From Harmothoe impar (lineage: Eukaryota > Annelida > Polychaeta > Phyllodocida > Polynoidae): DNA of 64,000 nt. Location of the stretch: NCBI GenBank assembly GCA_947462335.1, contig OX381709.1:69928609-69992608 (forward strand), given 5' to 3'. Shown piece after piece: positions 1 to 11,521 of this stretch. The position numbers and the translations under genes are program-made. Under the pieces are notes generated by a model that was not told the origin of the DNA, ran no database searches, and was given only the letters and a program-made list of their open reading frames with translations. How positions within the stretch are numbered: position 1 is the first letter of the stretch; each line of letters starts with the position of its first letter.

Positions 1-530
1 ATACATCAAGTAGTCCATAGAGGGTTTAGCACTACCTGGATTCTGGGAAGACAATTATAATGATACATAAATTGACCAAATTCCTAGGCGCCAATTTGTC
101 CAATACATTAGTGCTCGCTCGCTCCACCCTAGATGCCCATTTCTACCACACGGTAATATGATAAAGTGTCTTAGGAAGAACAGGTACTACTGTGTATATA
201 TGCACCGGATAAACTCCTAGCTCCTAGATGGTAACCGACAGCAATGTGATTAGTTAAAGCAGCTGTCATCAGTGGAATATCCCCTATAGAGCTACCGTTT
301 TACCAAAGAGTGAGATTACTATTTCTGGCAAGCCAACCCCTTCATATTTCAATCCACAATCATTTACAGGAGAACTTTCATGTCCAATAACGCAAGAAAA
401 TCCATTGGAGATTTATAACATGAGTACATTGTTATTACTATACGTAGTTCCATACATCCTCCTCAAATTGATCCTAGTATTAGTGTGGATGATCAATTAG
501 CGTTTGAAGCAGGAAAGTTATGGACATTTA
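1..530. other. no gene or repeat recognised
   Basis: AT-rich sequence with no long open frame, no inverted or tandem structure and no family I recognise. Probably intergenic or intronic DNA. Confidence 0.5.
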
Positions 531-547
531 AGACCAATCAGGCATTG

Positions 548-720
548 GCGGATCCAGGGGGGGGGCGACGGGCCTTCCCCCCCCCCCCCCAAAAAAAAAG
601 AGAAGAAGAGAGGAGAAAAGGGGGGGGGGGGAGAGAGAAGGGAACAATACCATACAAACACATTCTAGACCATCAGCATTTTCTTGGTGCGGGGGGGGGG
701 GCATGCCCCCAAACCCCCCT
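548..720. repeat. homopolymer-rich tract
   Basis: Runs of G and C of 9 to 13 bases alternate with A-rich and GA-rich stretches. Short open frames across it on both strands are low-complexity artefacts. A similar C-run followed by an A-run recurs near 31,838-31,872, so both may belong to one degraded repeat. Confidence 0.6.
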
Positions 721-1240
721 ATGGCAGTTTCAAATACAGTTGATCTCCGCGAGCTACGCGCCCTCACTACCTCGAAAATTTAGGACCTCGTATCCCTCAC
801 TTCCCCAGACAGTTAACTGGCAACCGCCCCTATAATGTCACATTATATTTGGATTTAATTCCTCAAAAGTTTGCCTTCATGCACTTTCCTTTCATTTTCC
901 AAATTTGAGGAAGTGAAGGCCGACTTTGAATATGAAAAGGTCCATGAAAGGTCAAATTGGGATATCAAAACTAAGTTAACACGATAAAAAGGTCCACTTT
1001 CTGGGCCAAGGTCTACCCCCCCCCCCCCACCCGCCCACAAGGGCTCTGTATACGGACCTAAGATTGGACGCCACTTACTTGAATATTCTTGTGTACTATG
1101 TGGTCTATCGGTCATGTTGATATGGCATGTATAATGCCCACCTTATGGCCGGGTGGAGTAATATGGGAGACCGGGCCTATACAGTGCTACTGCTGATGTA
1201 ATATAACAACTGAATATGATTAATCCATAAGCTCTCCATC

Positions 1241-1366
1241 TTAAACCCTCAATGGGCCTCATAGTGCTTTAATGCAATGCATCCTTTGTTACCATGATGC
1301 ATTCATGCAGCCCTGCCCTGTAGACCCACCAAGGCTGCATTCATGTTCCATAATGACACAGGGAAT
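1241..1366. repeat. fragment of the TTAA palindromic MITE family
   Basis: The sequence runs from a TTAA(A)CCCT-like end through a CATAGTGCTTTAATGCA segment to the core CATGATGCATTCATGCAGC and then a second, inverted core. This matches the family defined best at 41,583-41,878. The right terminus is not preserved. Confidence 0.55.
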
Positions 1367-1380
1367 GTGTACTCAAAAAG

Positions 1381-1616
1381 TAAACTTGTCTCCAGACTCT
1401 GCCAAGTGACGACCATAAAATAAACGGGTCAAAAACTCGTCTAAGTGACAAGGAAGCAGGTCTTCTCGCTGGAGATAGAAGACCCACTTGGCATGTGCCA
1501 GCCCAAAACCCGACATTTTCCAGCTCTATTTGTGGGATGATAACCTGATAGGTAAGACAACTTTTGACTCGTTTATCTAATTGGTAGTCACTTCGACGAG
1601 TCTGGAGACAAGTTTA
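1381..1616. mobile_element. TA-flanked MITE with inverted ends of about 34 bp
   Basis: The left end starts TAAACTTGTCTCCAGACTC and the right end is its inverted counterpart, GAGTCTGGAGACAAGTTTA. The match continues imperfectly through AAGTGAC on both sides. The element is about 234 bp and has no coding capacity. A TA dinucleotide at each border is compatible with Tc1/mariner-type target duplication. That assignment is inferred from the TA only. Confidence 0.7.
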
Positions 1617-1659
1617 ATTTTTCAGTGTATACTGAAGCACTATGCTGTCCTCAAGGTTG

Positions 1660-1800
1660 ATATTGCTGCGTAAAAGAGTAACAGGACACCCATTCCTCCC
1701 ACATGATTTATCCCTGCTGCCAGCAGCTTAGGGTGGGACCTTTATTTGAGCCTAGTGTGCAGTACCACGCACCTATGTTAGCTCAGAAGATAAGTCCTGC
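1660..1800 (-). repeat. inverted copy of a dispersed segment also at 10.5 and 27.7 kb
   Basis: Read on the minus strand this resembles 10,497-10,620 and 27,682-27,800. Shared landmarks are the CTTCTGAGCTAACAT-like start, a CTGCTGGCAGCAGGGAT-like segment and the AGAAATGAGTGTT-like stretch. The third, inverted copy outside the large duplication suggests this part of the duplication is itself a dispersed repeat. Confidence 0.6.
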
Positions 1801-1986
1801 GGAGCTCCTTGGCCTTTGGCCCAGGAGTGCGGCCAATATGCTCAGTTGACTTTGTGGGTGTCAGGCTAACTGATGAGCAATGCCTTGCTGCATGATTTGT
1901 AGTAGGGACTTGATGCAGTGATGTAAGGGGGGTGGGGGCAGCCATCCTACATACTGCTACATTGCTTAACCCTTTTAGGACTGCAT

Positions 1987-2329
1987 CAGGGGTAGACACT
2001 TACTTAATCAGTCATGGGCCACCTGGGCCCGCAGCTACAAAAATCTACGGATCTAGACCTACATTTGCGGGCCTAACAAAAGCATTTACTTTTTTCAAAA
2101 AGAAAATCATAGTTATTATTGATCAGGTTACATCAAAACGTAATCAAAATATAAAGATTCCTCTTGCTTTTCTCTTTCCGATGGCACATGCCTGTAATGA
2201 TAACAGGATATCTTCCATGGGTTTCCTCTCTCCATTCTTGTGGGCCACCTGGGCCCATAGGAAGCTAATTCTGTGGAAAACTATGGGCCTGGACTAAGAA
2301 TCACGGACCAGCGTTAGTGTCTACCCCTG
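1987..2329. mobile_element. hAT-like non-autonomous element, 343 bp, nested in a TTAA MITE
   Basis: The ends are CAGGGGTAGACACT and its exact inverse, AGTGTCTACCCCTG. They are flanked by the direct repeat CTGCAT at 1,981-1,986 and 2,330-2,335. No transposase frame is present. CAG-start termini suggest the hAT superfamily, although hAT elements usually give 8-bp duplications, so the class is inferred. The left flank (CTTAACCCTTTTAGGACTGCAT) looks like the left end of the TTAA MITE family, so this is an insertion within an insertion. Confidence 0.7.
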
Positions 2330-2832
2330 CTGCATGATGCTTCAGCTCATGCTCATTTATCTTCGTGCTGCACCAGTTCATTAGCAGCGGATAACTTGTT
2401 GGCGCTGCATTACTTCATCATACCGACCATTCAGCAGGGCTACATTCATGCATGACGACACCTAAAAGGGCATCATATATTAAAACACTGTTAAATTCCT
2501 CGAAGCTTCTCTGTTTATATCGTGCAGAATATACCTCCAGAATGAACTGTCACTGAATCGGCTCGTTTAAGGACCCGTGCGCTTATTGAAGATGGGAATT
2601 TATTCGATTATCCGGCAATCACGGTAAGTTATAAAAGTGCATAGTGAGTCATTTTGATGCATTACAGAATGTAGTATCCTTATATACTGTCCCTTAAGAT
2701 GACCAGACACAGGAGCGTTGTAATTCTACACCGATATTGTGTGACATCTCTCTGATACCGGCTGAGCCCTCACTGCTTATTGTGTGTGTGCAGGAATCGA
2801 TGTTGAGGCTGATGGACGAGCCGACGTCAGGC

Positions 2833-3110
2833 TACTCTCGTTCCCAGATCCTTCTGAAGGAAGGCTCTGGTGACTGCCATATTACCATGAACTTGGAATT
2901 TTGCTGGGTTTGGGCAGTCCCGTTGGTTAGCTTGGAACCAGAGAACAGGAACCAGAAGGTTTACCATCAAACCTTCTGCTTCCATTTCTGGTTCCTATTC
3001 GCTGGTTCCAAGCTAACCACAGGGACTGCACAAACCCAGCAAAATCCCAAGTTCAAGGTCATATGGCAGTCACCAGAGCCTTCCTTCGGAAGGATTTGGG
3101 AACGAGAGTA
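2833..3110. mobile_element. Mutator-type foldback element, copy 1 (278 bp)
   Basis: The whole element is one imperfect palindrome. Its termini are TACTCTCGTTCCC and GGGAACGAGAGTA, with arms of roughly 120 bp separated by a short loop. It is flanked by a perfect 9-bp direct repeat, ACGTCAGGC, at 2,824-2,832 and 3,111-3,119. A 9-bp target duplication with very long terminal inverted repeats is the hallmark of Mutator-like elements, hence the class. Short open frames across it are palindrome artefacts. A second copy lies at 4,443-4,689. Confidence 0.82.
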
Positions 3111-3689
3111 ACGTCAGGCTGCCTAGAGAGCAAACCATTCTGGAGCATAGGGATCAGATATCAGACAGGTAAGACTCTCTGTGCGATCCGGATCTCCAGC
3201 AGAAGCATCCCCCCCAGCACAGTTTTGGTCCAGACTATAAAGTTCAATTGATGCACATCATCCATCGGTGGACAACACCATGGCCGTATTAGTATAGAGA
3301 AGTAATTTGACTTCGATGGATGGCGCCCTCTAACCTCTTGCGGCAGAATGACACGTGGCCAAGGCAATGGTCAAAGAGGCATCACCAAAGAAATCCAGAA
3401 TAGATCAAGTAGATGGGTTAGACAGGTAACCATCCAGGAAATGGTCCCCGACGCCATGTTCAATTTTTGATAGGACTATTCACCCATACTTGAGACAGTG
3501 GGCGGAGATTTAGTCAATTAAGATAAGTATGGGTTGCTGGTCCCTATCCTGATCGGTCTTATCAGTGAGGTTATGACAATTGTTTTGTGGTAAGGGATGG
3601 ACAAATAAGAAATTATCGTCAGTCCTTCCCATGACGCCGGAGGTGATTTGTCCAAAGATGGTGGCTAATTAATTGTTCCTATAAACTAT

Positions 3690-4820
3690 GCAGACCAACG
3701 CCTATAAACGATATACGATAAATATTATGTATGCAGACAGCATCGTTCTGGTAGCCACTGGTAACAACTTCCAGGACTCTGAACTCAAGCTAAGGCATGC
3801 GGTTTAGCTCACAAATCAATGGTGCAAGCAAAATTGTCTTACTATGAACTAGAAAAAGACCAAGGTTATGAGAATCACAAGAAATCGACTCACTTGTAAA
3901 TTCCCTGAACTAGATGTAAATCTAAGGTCACAAGATAATAAATCGGAGGATGTCAAGGAATACCGATAACTGGGTGTGACTATTGATCACATTTAAACCA
4001 CGTACATGTGAGTGGGAGTGTCAGGTCTACGGGTCACAAGGTGCACCTGTTGGCTAGGATCAAGAAATACATGGAGGAAGATTCCTCTTTATTAATTTAT
4101 AAACAAATGGTAGTTCAGTATTTCGATTACGCAAGCTTTATAATTGATTGCACTAATGTGGACTAAATTAAGGGGTTACAGCGCATCCAAAACAGGGGCT
4201 TGAGAGTATGCACGTACAATAACATGTACGAGCGGTGCTCAGCAACAGACTTACATTCACACTTCAAGATGAAGCTATTAACTGATTAACCCACAGGCGA
4301 TACACCCAACTCTTGCTAATCATGTACAGACAAGCTAAACATAAAGGTCTAATTGTTCCAGAACACATGAACGCCGCACTAGAGTGGATCACAAGGTGAC
4401 ATTCATAATCAATGTGAATAGGTTAACCAGCACCGATAAGAGTTGCCAGATCCTTTCGAAGTAAGACTCTGGTGACTGCCATATGACCTTGAACTTGGAA
4501 TTTTGCTGGGTTTGGGCAGTCCCTGTGGTTAGCTTGGAACCAGCGAACAGGAACCAGAAATGGAAGCATAGCGTTTGATGGTAAAACTACATTCTGGTTC
4601 TTGTTTGCTGGTTCCAAGCTAACCACAGGGACTGCCCAAACCCAGCAAAATTCCAAGTTCAAGGTCATATTGCAGTTACCATGAGAGTACGATAAGAGCT
4701 CCTGGCACAGGGGTGTACAGGCCTGGGATAGACCAACACCTGAAATACAAAAACTTGGAACTAGTGCAGGATTTAAACATGCAGTGAAGCACTTGAAGCC
4801 GGACGTTAAATATTAAACAT
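3690..4820 (+). pseudogene. decayed non-LTR retrotransposon reverse transcriptase
   Basis: Fragments of a reverse transcriptase can be read on the plus strand across several frames. MYADSIVL near 3,726 is the catalytic palm motif with the second Asp changed to Ser. It is followed by a thumb-like stretch with LLIYKQMVVQYFDYASFI and GLQRIQNRGLRVC at about 4,100-4,210. The C-terminal part resumes after 4,690 (SSWHRGVQAWD) and ends near 4,815. There are several in-frame stops and frame changes, so it is inactive. The thumb pattern resembles the relic at 42,640-43,383, suggesting the same clade (CR1/Jockey/RTE-like; not resolvable by eye). A foldback at 4,443-4,689 interrupts the 3' end. The 5' part of the element is absent or unrecognisable. 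Confidence 0.75.
4443..4689. mobile_element. Mutator-type foldback element, copy 2 (247 bp), inserted in the RT relic
   Basis: The palindromic arms are the same as in 2,833-3,110. Matching 9-bp flanks CGATAAGAG lie at 4,434-4,442 and 4,690-4,698. The outermost bases are eroded: the left end lacks the TACTCTCG terminus and the right arm lacks an internal stretch. Removing the element with one flank rejoins recognisable reverse-transcriptase C-terminal coding sequence, which confirms that it is an insertion. Confidence 0.8.
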
Positions 4821-4829
4821 TATAAACAG

Positions 4830-6550
4830 AATCTCAAAGTGTGTACGTCTGTAATTAGGCACTAGCAAGATACTGGTGGCGTCACCATGTATTCCTCTGG
4901 TACCAATGGTATCCCCCTAGTCACCAGCAACCAGCTGAGCCAAATCTCATGTCCGAGATTAGGGTACAAACAGGGTGTGAGTATTGTGAGTGGGTTGTAC
5001 CTGGGCATTCCTTATATCACCTGTCCCTCATAGGGTAGTGGTTAGCATGGTGGATTCAGGATGCAGGAGGCTCATTCAGAACAACTGACATGGTCGTAGG
5101 GAACTGGTGACGTGACAAAGCCTCTTTGACGACCACCAGTAAAAAGTGTTTCAGAAGATAGAATCGTCAGAAAATAGAATTTGACATATTTGCCATTTTT
5201 GTATAGTATGTAATATATGCCCTTTTTGTATAGTTTATATTCTGAAATGGCCCCAAAAATCATTTGACGACCATTTGCGATGCATACATTTGCCATGGTT
5301 GTCAGCACCAATAATTACACTAATGACCATTTTTGACAAAAATCAAATTATGACGACTGACGAGTGCGTTCTGAAAGACCCTCCTGAGGACCCAAGGTCA
5401 AATCACTGTCAAGTCATATCTTGGTGACCTTTACAGAAACGTGTTTGTTCCAGGTACAGACCAGCTCCAATATACTGCCAGGTCGTCAACCTGATATAGC
5501 ACTAGAATAACATTTTATGAATTGCAAGCAATAAGCACTTTTGAAATCGAATTGAAATTGAATTGCTATGTGCTTCAGATTTGTCACGTTCCAAGTCCAC
5601 GGGGTATTCCACGTGTTAACACACCTGCAAAGGGACAACACCTCTATTTGGCTCCATTTAGTTTTTGTATGGAGCACCTGAGAATATTGTGTATTCTAAT
5701 ATCAATCCTGGAAGGACAGTATGTTGAATTAATACAGGACTTGTCTTCATGATGCACCGCCACAGCGCCTGAACAGTGTTGATGCATCATGCTGACAATT
5801 CGTATTATAGTATGATGCATGCATGCAGCACTGGCGAGTTCCCCTCCCCTATGCATGACTGGACTCATACATAAGGACGACTAAATGCATACCTAATTAT
5901 TAAAAGTGTAAATCATGTGGAACGTAGTACCGAGAAAGTCATTTTGACGCCTTATGCCAACGATGTCATGACGCATACAGTGGCGTGTGCTGTCACGTGC
6001 ATGTGTGTGTGCAGCTTTGTTCCAAAACAATAATGACTATTTGTAACTAGTCTCTAAACGATCAATAGCTGATGCAATATAACCGCTTGAGGCCAGATGT
6101 GGTCAGATTCCGCCCACTCTCAAAGTTCTGTATACAATTTACCAAACCTTGTTAAGGAGGCATAAGATGCCAGCAATTATGGGAACCTCTGGTGTCATGT
6201 TTTCCTGAAAGATTATATTAAAATATGCCAAACACAGTCATAAACACAGTCATAATCACATAACGATATGTAACGATATGTTGAGAATGAATCATAATGT
6301 TAGGTCTAGTTGAGGGATTAAAATATTCTTTCAACATTGGAAAGTGCTAGAGGCTTCTTCCACGAGTGCCATTTTACGCAGCCATGTCCACTGCAGACAC
6401 GTGTTTACAAAGACTGGAATGCATGCCTTGTACACATGTGAATATGGCATTTCAACAATTCAGTAACACAGGAGGTCATGCAGAAGTTCACCAAGCGAGC
6501 AGTTAATCAAACCTGACATTTGGTTTGGTGTTCGTTTACATATCATGCAT
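4830..6550. other. intergenic stretch with one MITE-like core
   Basis: No credible gene. At about 5,750-5,860 there are TGATGCATCATGC-type cores and an ATGATGCATGCATGCAGC stretch that belong to the TTAA palindromic family. The rest shows no structure that I can support. Confidence 0.45.
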
Positions 6551-6569
6551 TGTATCTATTGGTTCTCGG

Positions 6570-6905
6570 ACGAGTACCCCCGGAGATCTCCCGCCCCCTC
6601 ACGTGAAATCTACCCCAACCACTTATCCTTTGGACATCTACCCCCTAGAATATCTACCCCTGAACTTTCACCCCCTTAATTAGGACTTCTACCCCCTAGG
6701 ACATCCAGCCCCTCCATACTCTATCCTTTGCATATTCCTCAAGAAAGAGGAAGTAGTAGCAACTGGTAGAAAATCTATCCCCTATGACTCTTATACCCTT
6801 GAAAATCCACGTCCTAGCATATCCAACCCCCTTGGACATCTACCAGCTTGGACCTTTACCCTCTAGGACTTCCATCCCTGGCGACATTCACCCCTCCACA
6901 TATGT
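6570..6905. repeat. C-rich imperfect minisatellite
   Basis: A loose repeat of about 18-20 bases, typified by CATCTACCCCCTAGGAC, recurs about a dozen times with substitutions. Strand asymmetry is strong: C on the plus strand, hardly any G. No coding meaning. Confidence 0.6.
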
Positions 6906-7199
6906 ATATGTATAATGGTTCAGTCACATCATTTAGAGGTGGTAGATGTCCCCAGGGGCTTTTTCTTAACCACTTTCTGATAGTGCAATACGGTTTTCAA
7001 AGTGTGCGGTCTCTTAACCAGCCATCATTTTTCATAAAGCTATATCTACACCTTGGGGTGAAGGATGCCCATAAATGTGTTTTAGTTCTACCTGTGGAAT
7101 CTATATTTTTCATCAATAACACGTGTGTCTTTATGAAAATAATTCCAGAGGGTGGATGTCCAAACTCTAAGCTTTTCCCGTAAAAGGGCGTCAACTGGC

Positions 7200-8370
7200 C
7201 CATGTACCATAAGTAGTTTTTTTTTTATCATGAGCTTGTGTTCTGATGTTTCTCCAATCTATCAGTTGTACTATTGAGGCATTAAATTGTTCTACATGAA
7301 ACTCAGATGGGCTTACCTCCCAACTCATTTTTAACTACATTGCAAAAACCTTCAAAGAAAACTTATGTGCACATGGTCATTGTGAGGGACATTTTATGTT
7401 TGCTCAGCATAGTCAATCGATCTCCATACCTGCTCACAAACACCTGCACATGGGGATCAGACAACATACAGGTAGTTTCTGTATAATTATAGACCATCTG
7501 AGGACATAACAACTCGCCAGTCCTGCCATAGGTGCCCATCGAGAATCACTGCAATCCTACACCTGTTCTACCTGAACCTACCTTTAACCTTAGTAAGTTT
7601 TTTTGTTGATTTCCTTGGGTTTCCTGGAACTAATTACCTCTATATATGGCTCTAAACATCGCAGTTTGTAGTGTTTCGTCTAAGTTGATTAGATGTGGGC
7701 TGGATCAAGGCACCCAAAATCAGGGTAAGCCCAAATACAACCTGTAGCAACGGACGTCGTGGTTAATTACCTTATTGTCCACATACTGACGTCTTTATCC
7801 ACCGATGGATAATGTATGTTAAATAATGCCACTGGATTTAAGTCTGGGTCAAGAATCTGCCTTGGGATTGATGTCTATAGATACTGAATATGGGACTGGC
7901 TGGCAAGGCCGACAAAGAGCTTCCCTGATGAGCTCACAGCTGGACAGGATAGCCCATGTCTTTGGTAAATTAGCAGGGCAATAAAATCGGATGGTATTGG
8001 TGCCATCTTCTAGGGTTTCCATTATGAGTTGTAAGACTGGTTGTAAATGTGGTCACAGGAGGATGCAAAGTTTATTGATAGTGCCTGTAAATGCCACTTA
8101 GGTTAGGTGTTGTCTACATCTTAATTGATATTATCAATGTGGACCATAATGACCGCATAGTTCGGGAAGGGGGGGGGGGTCCCATATTGAGGATAGTTTT
8201 GGTGGATTGAAAAAGATTTGTAAGATTTGTAAGATTTTTTATTTCAGACAGGGTCATGGTTTACACTAGGATTTTCCAAAGCTGAAAAATTGAACTCCAC
8301 AGGTCTGATCACTCCTTGGCTGTGGAATGGCCAATATGGCCCCCACTCAGGACAAATATAGGGCCTACCG
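7200..8370. other. no gene recognised
   Basis: Apart from a G-run near 8,170 and AT-rich homopolymers, no repeat, RNA or coding signal can be supported here. Confidence 0.4.
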
Positions 8371-8379
8371 TCTCAGCCT

Positions 8380-8830
8380 GTCCTAAGTTGACTCAGCCTG
8401 TTGTGATGTATCCTCTTTGACCATTACAGCCTTTATGCTATATAGGCAGCAAGTCCATCAGCCCAAACATGGACAATAAGTAGTGAGGGCTCAGCTTGTA
8501 TTGAAGGGATGGTACAGAATATGGTGTAGAATATCAAACCCGCTATGTGTGATGGATGCAGTCACCTGTCATGAGCTGACCAGGTCTGTTGTGTCATGAG
8601 TTGACTCGGTGTTTCACAAGTTGGCTTGGTGTCGTGAGTTCACTCGTTCTCTGCTGAGTAGACTCTAATGTACGCCCCACATATTGGGTTTTTGTTGGCA
8701 AGCTGGGCTTACCCAGATCTGGGGTTTGGTCTTTATTACACAGGGTTGCCAGTTGGATCCGAGCTGGTTCTGTCTGTCCTGAGATGACTCGGTCTGTCCT
8801 GACCCGATTACAACATGGAGAACAGTCCAG
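8380..8830. repeat. degenerate minisatellite of a GAGTTGACTCGGTCTGT-like unit
   Basis: The phrase CTGTCCTGAGTTGACTCGG and variants recur about ten times with spacers. A second, shorter array at about 25,675-25,775 matches it and is part of the segmental duplication. Confidence 0.55.
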
Positions 8831-9028
8831 TCCCTAGAGATCAGTCCAGACAACACTGTTAGAAGTAAGTAGTGTTCCTGTACACTAAATACTGGGGGCA
8901 ACTTTGGTTCCAGTAGATTGTGCTGTAGACCTACAGCAAGTGAGCTTTTGTATATTTACAGCACTATGTACCGTATAGGGACAGCAGAATCTTCTGTTAC
9001 TGTACTGCAAAATTGATTGTAAATCATA

Positions 9029-9203
9029 GTCTGAAGGTCCTGGGTTCACCTCTCAGTGCTGGTGACATTTTTAACCATCCATGTGAGGGAAAAACAAATT
9101 TTAGGTGGATGTAGGTAAAACAAGAGAAGTGGCTCCACCAAGGATTGAACTCACCACCTGTGGTGTTGGAGACAGGCGCTGATCTGTTGCGCCACAGAGC
9201 CGG
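9029..9203 (-). mobile_element. tRNA-derived SINE-like repeat, copy 1
   Basis: On the minus strand the right end looks like a tRNA gene: an A-box-like TGGCGCAACAGATCAGCGC and a B-box-like GGTGAGTTCAATCC, followed by a body of about 100 bases containing CCCTCACATGGATGGTT. The anticodon arm does not fold properly, so this is not a functional tRNA. A truncated sister copy follows immediately. Confidence 0.7.
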
Positions 9204-9267
9204 TGTTGCAAACATTCATATTGGGATATATCTCTACTGTACTTCTCAACTGATTAATGATAATTTG

Positions 9268-9415
9268 TAACGGTCTGGGGTTCACCTCCCGGTGCTGGTG
9301 ATATTTTAAATCATCCATGTGAGGGAAAAACGAATTTTAGGTGGATGTAGGTGAAACAAGAGAAGTGGCTCCACCAAGGATTGAACTCACCACCTGTGGT
9401 GTTGGAGACAGGCGC
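9268..9415 (-). mobile_element. tRNA-derived SINE-like repeat, copy 2 (head-truncated)
   Basis: Same body and same B-box region as 9,029-9,203, in the same orientation. The sequence stops at GACAGGCGC and so lacks the A-box end. The two copies are about 90% alike by eye. Loss of the promoter end suggests a tandem duplication or recombination rather than two independent retropositions. Confidence 0.65.
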
Positions 9416-9644
9416 GTAGAATTTGCTGTATTATTATTTACAGCTAAAGTACTGTACACTTACAGCAAATTTTGCTGTTCACAAACAACAACTTTTTACA
9501 GTGAAGGTTTCCACCTGAATTACTGACCATGGAAGTTCTTCACTGAGCCTACTCTCACTTTCTGTGGTTCATCCTCTGTGACCATTGCCTCGGCTCTGTG
9601 TCTATACTGCGTCCTGCAAGCCTTTCTAGCCACTGCGTTGATTC

Positions 9645-9865
9645 GCACTATTTCAGTTAATCATTCAACTGGGCTAGGGTTTGTGCTATCCATGATATTT
9701 TCCCTCGATCTTAGACATGAATATTGACCCCTCAGAACCCATTGTGCCAGTTTGGGATATGATTCTGCATTTCAGCACCCGCTCCGTAGGGGCTAGGCGG
9801 CAGCTGCTTTCTTACGGCAAGATACACTGATAAGATCTGGTACAAAGCTGTCGACGAATACGCGA
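9645..9865. mobile_element. 221-bp dispersed element with 8-bp target duplication, copy 1
   Basis: The direct repeat GTTGATTC flanks the segment at 9,637-9,644 and 9,866-9,873. The paralogous position in copy B of the segmental duplication (about 26,480) lacks the segment, so the insertion is supported by an empty site. There are no obvious terminal inverted repeats. A close copy lies at 15,856-16,076. The superfamily is unknown; the 8-bp duplication would suit hAT. Confidence 0.7.
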
Positions 9866-10389
9866 GTTGATTCCTGCACACGCACGATAAGCATTTAGGG
9901 CTAGTACACAGTATGGTGTAGAAAGACTATACCTGTGTGGTATAGCTAAGCTGGATGCCATGGTGTCAGCTAGGCCTTACTTCGTTTCCTTGTATCATTC
10001 TTCATAAGTGTAGCCCATCCACCAAGTTCGATTACCAAGAGAATATGGCTTTCACATATATCTGTCCCCATCTAATAAATATGTATGAGGTACTGGACGT
10101 AAGAGGGTGATAGATTGGATCTGCATGCTCTTGTGGTATTCTACACAATTTGGCCTCATCCTTTGTCTCTGTAAATACTGATTAGAGACTAGTGTTTTCT
10201 TTACAACGGAGGGGGCTGGATTTAGAGGGGGATGTAATTTGGAGCCAAGAATAATTTGTGACTAGAATAAAAGAGATTTTGATAAAAGAAATTCAATATG
10301 AGCTAAGATATTCCCGGTAGATAATTATTTATGCTACATTCATACATCTTGTCAGCCCCCCCCCCCTACATAATGGCATTAAATCTCCA

Positions 10390-10860
10390 CTACAACGCAT
10401 GCAGCATGGCACTGCTGATCATTTAACATGATACCTACAAAGTTAACTGGAACACATTAGCATCACTACTAGGCCTTAGGCCAAAGAGCAACGCAGAACT
10501 TATCTTCTGAGCTAACATGCATGCGTGGGACTGCATACTGGGTTCAAATAAAGGTCCTCTCCTGAGCTGCTGGCAGCAGGGATAAATCATGTGGGAGAAA
10601 TGAGTGTTGTGTTACACAGCTTTGTTAGAGAGGAGGAATGTATATAATCATGATCTGTTATCATTATCTATAGCAAATTGAATGTCATTTAAAACAACCC
10701 ATTGGAGCATGACGTAGTGCTTATATGCTCGTGGGCTACGCCATTTGTCATCATGATACATGGATGCAGCCAAGGCAAGTAACCTGACGGTAGTGCATTC
10801 ATGCATCATGCAGATTGTGCAGGAGTGCATGATGCACCAATGCAGTGCCTATGAGTCACT
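10390..10860. repeat. TTAA-family MITE cores and a dispersed segment
   Basis: CATGCAGCATGGC near 10,395 and TGCATTCATGCATCATGCAG near 10,795 are cores of the palindromic MITE family. Between them, 10,497-10,690 is the dispersed segment also found at 27,682-27,876 and, inverted, at 1,660-1,800. Confidence 0.5.
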
Positions 10861-11462
10861 CCCTGGGACCACATTGGTGTATATGCCATCCTTAAATTGA
10901 TAACAAACAGACAAACAGAAGGGTGTTTGCTTTTTTCTTTGAACAAATTCGAACTTTTATTAGGTCTAGAATCACTACATTGATATCGTAAATTCCTGAG
11001 TCAATTTTACCATACGACCAGACGAAGTTCATGAACAACCCATCTGCAAGCAGTTATTAGAGGCTGCCAATATAATAATATATCATCACACATAAGTAAT
11101 TGATTATAACAAGTAATGTATGGAAAACTAGCCGCGGCATCGTATCTTAATATTAACTGCGCATGTACAGACCCTATTAATTTATTTCAAGAAATTAAGA
11201 AATGCTGAGTCATGGTCCCAAATTACGTAAGGATAACTGGCACAGACTTGCTCAGTTCCTCGGACATTCTAGACATACATCATAGTCAATAACATTTCTG
11301 GTTTCAGGTTTAGAAGATTAACCTGTTACTTTACACCACTATTAATACCCCAAATGAAATTCCTTCAGACATACTATTAATTAAAATAGACATCCCATGT
11401 ATTTGGATGGTCTGGGAAACTAGCCAACTCTTTGAAATTGAAAACTAAGGCTTGAGACTCAT

Positions 11463-11521
11463 TCCCTAATGAAGTACTAATTAGCAAAGACCTCTCAGGA
11501 TAATTTATAACTAACTCAGCC
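11463..11521. promoter_or_regulatory. conserved block with homeodomain-type cores, copy A
   Basis: CCTAATGAAGTACTAATTAG followed by CAA, and the downstream AATTTATAACTAACTCAGC, are preserved almost without change at 28,313-28,379, while surrounding DNA has diverged. TAATGA and TAATTAG are classic homeodomain binding cores. Regulatory function is inferred from conservation and motif content only. Confidence 0.4.

Noticed and set aside
2737..3111. 124-residue frame over the first foldback
   Set aside because: Open only because the palindromic arms happen to be stop-free. The same arms give a mirrored frame on the other strand and at 4.5 kb.
6560..6905. CRISPR-like array of regular repeats
   Set aside because: The unit varies in length and sequence with no conserved repeat and unique spacer. 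It is a C-rich minisatellite in animal DNA.
9029..9203. possible functional tRNA gene on the minus strand
   Set aside because: The anticodon loop is too long and a truncated sister copy follows. SINE-like.
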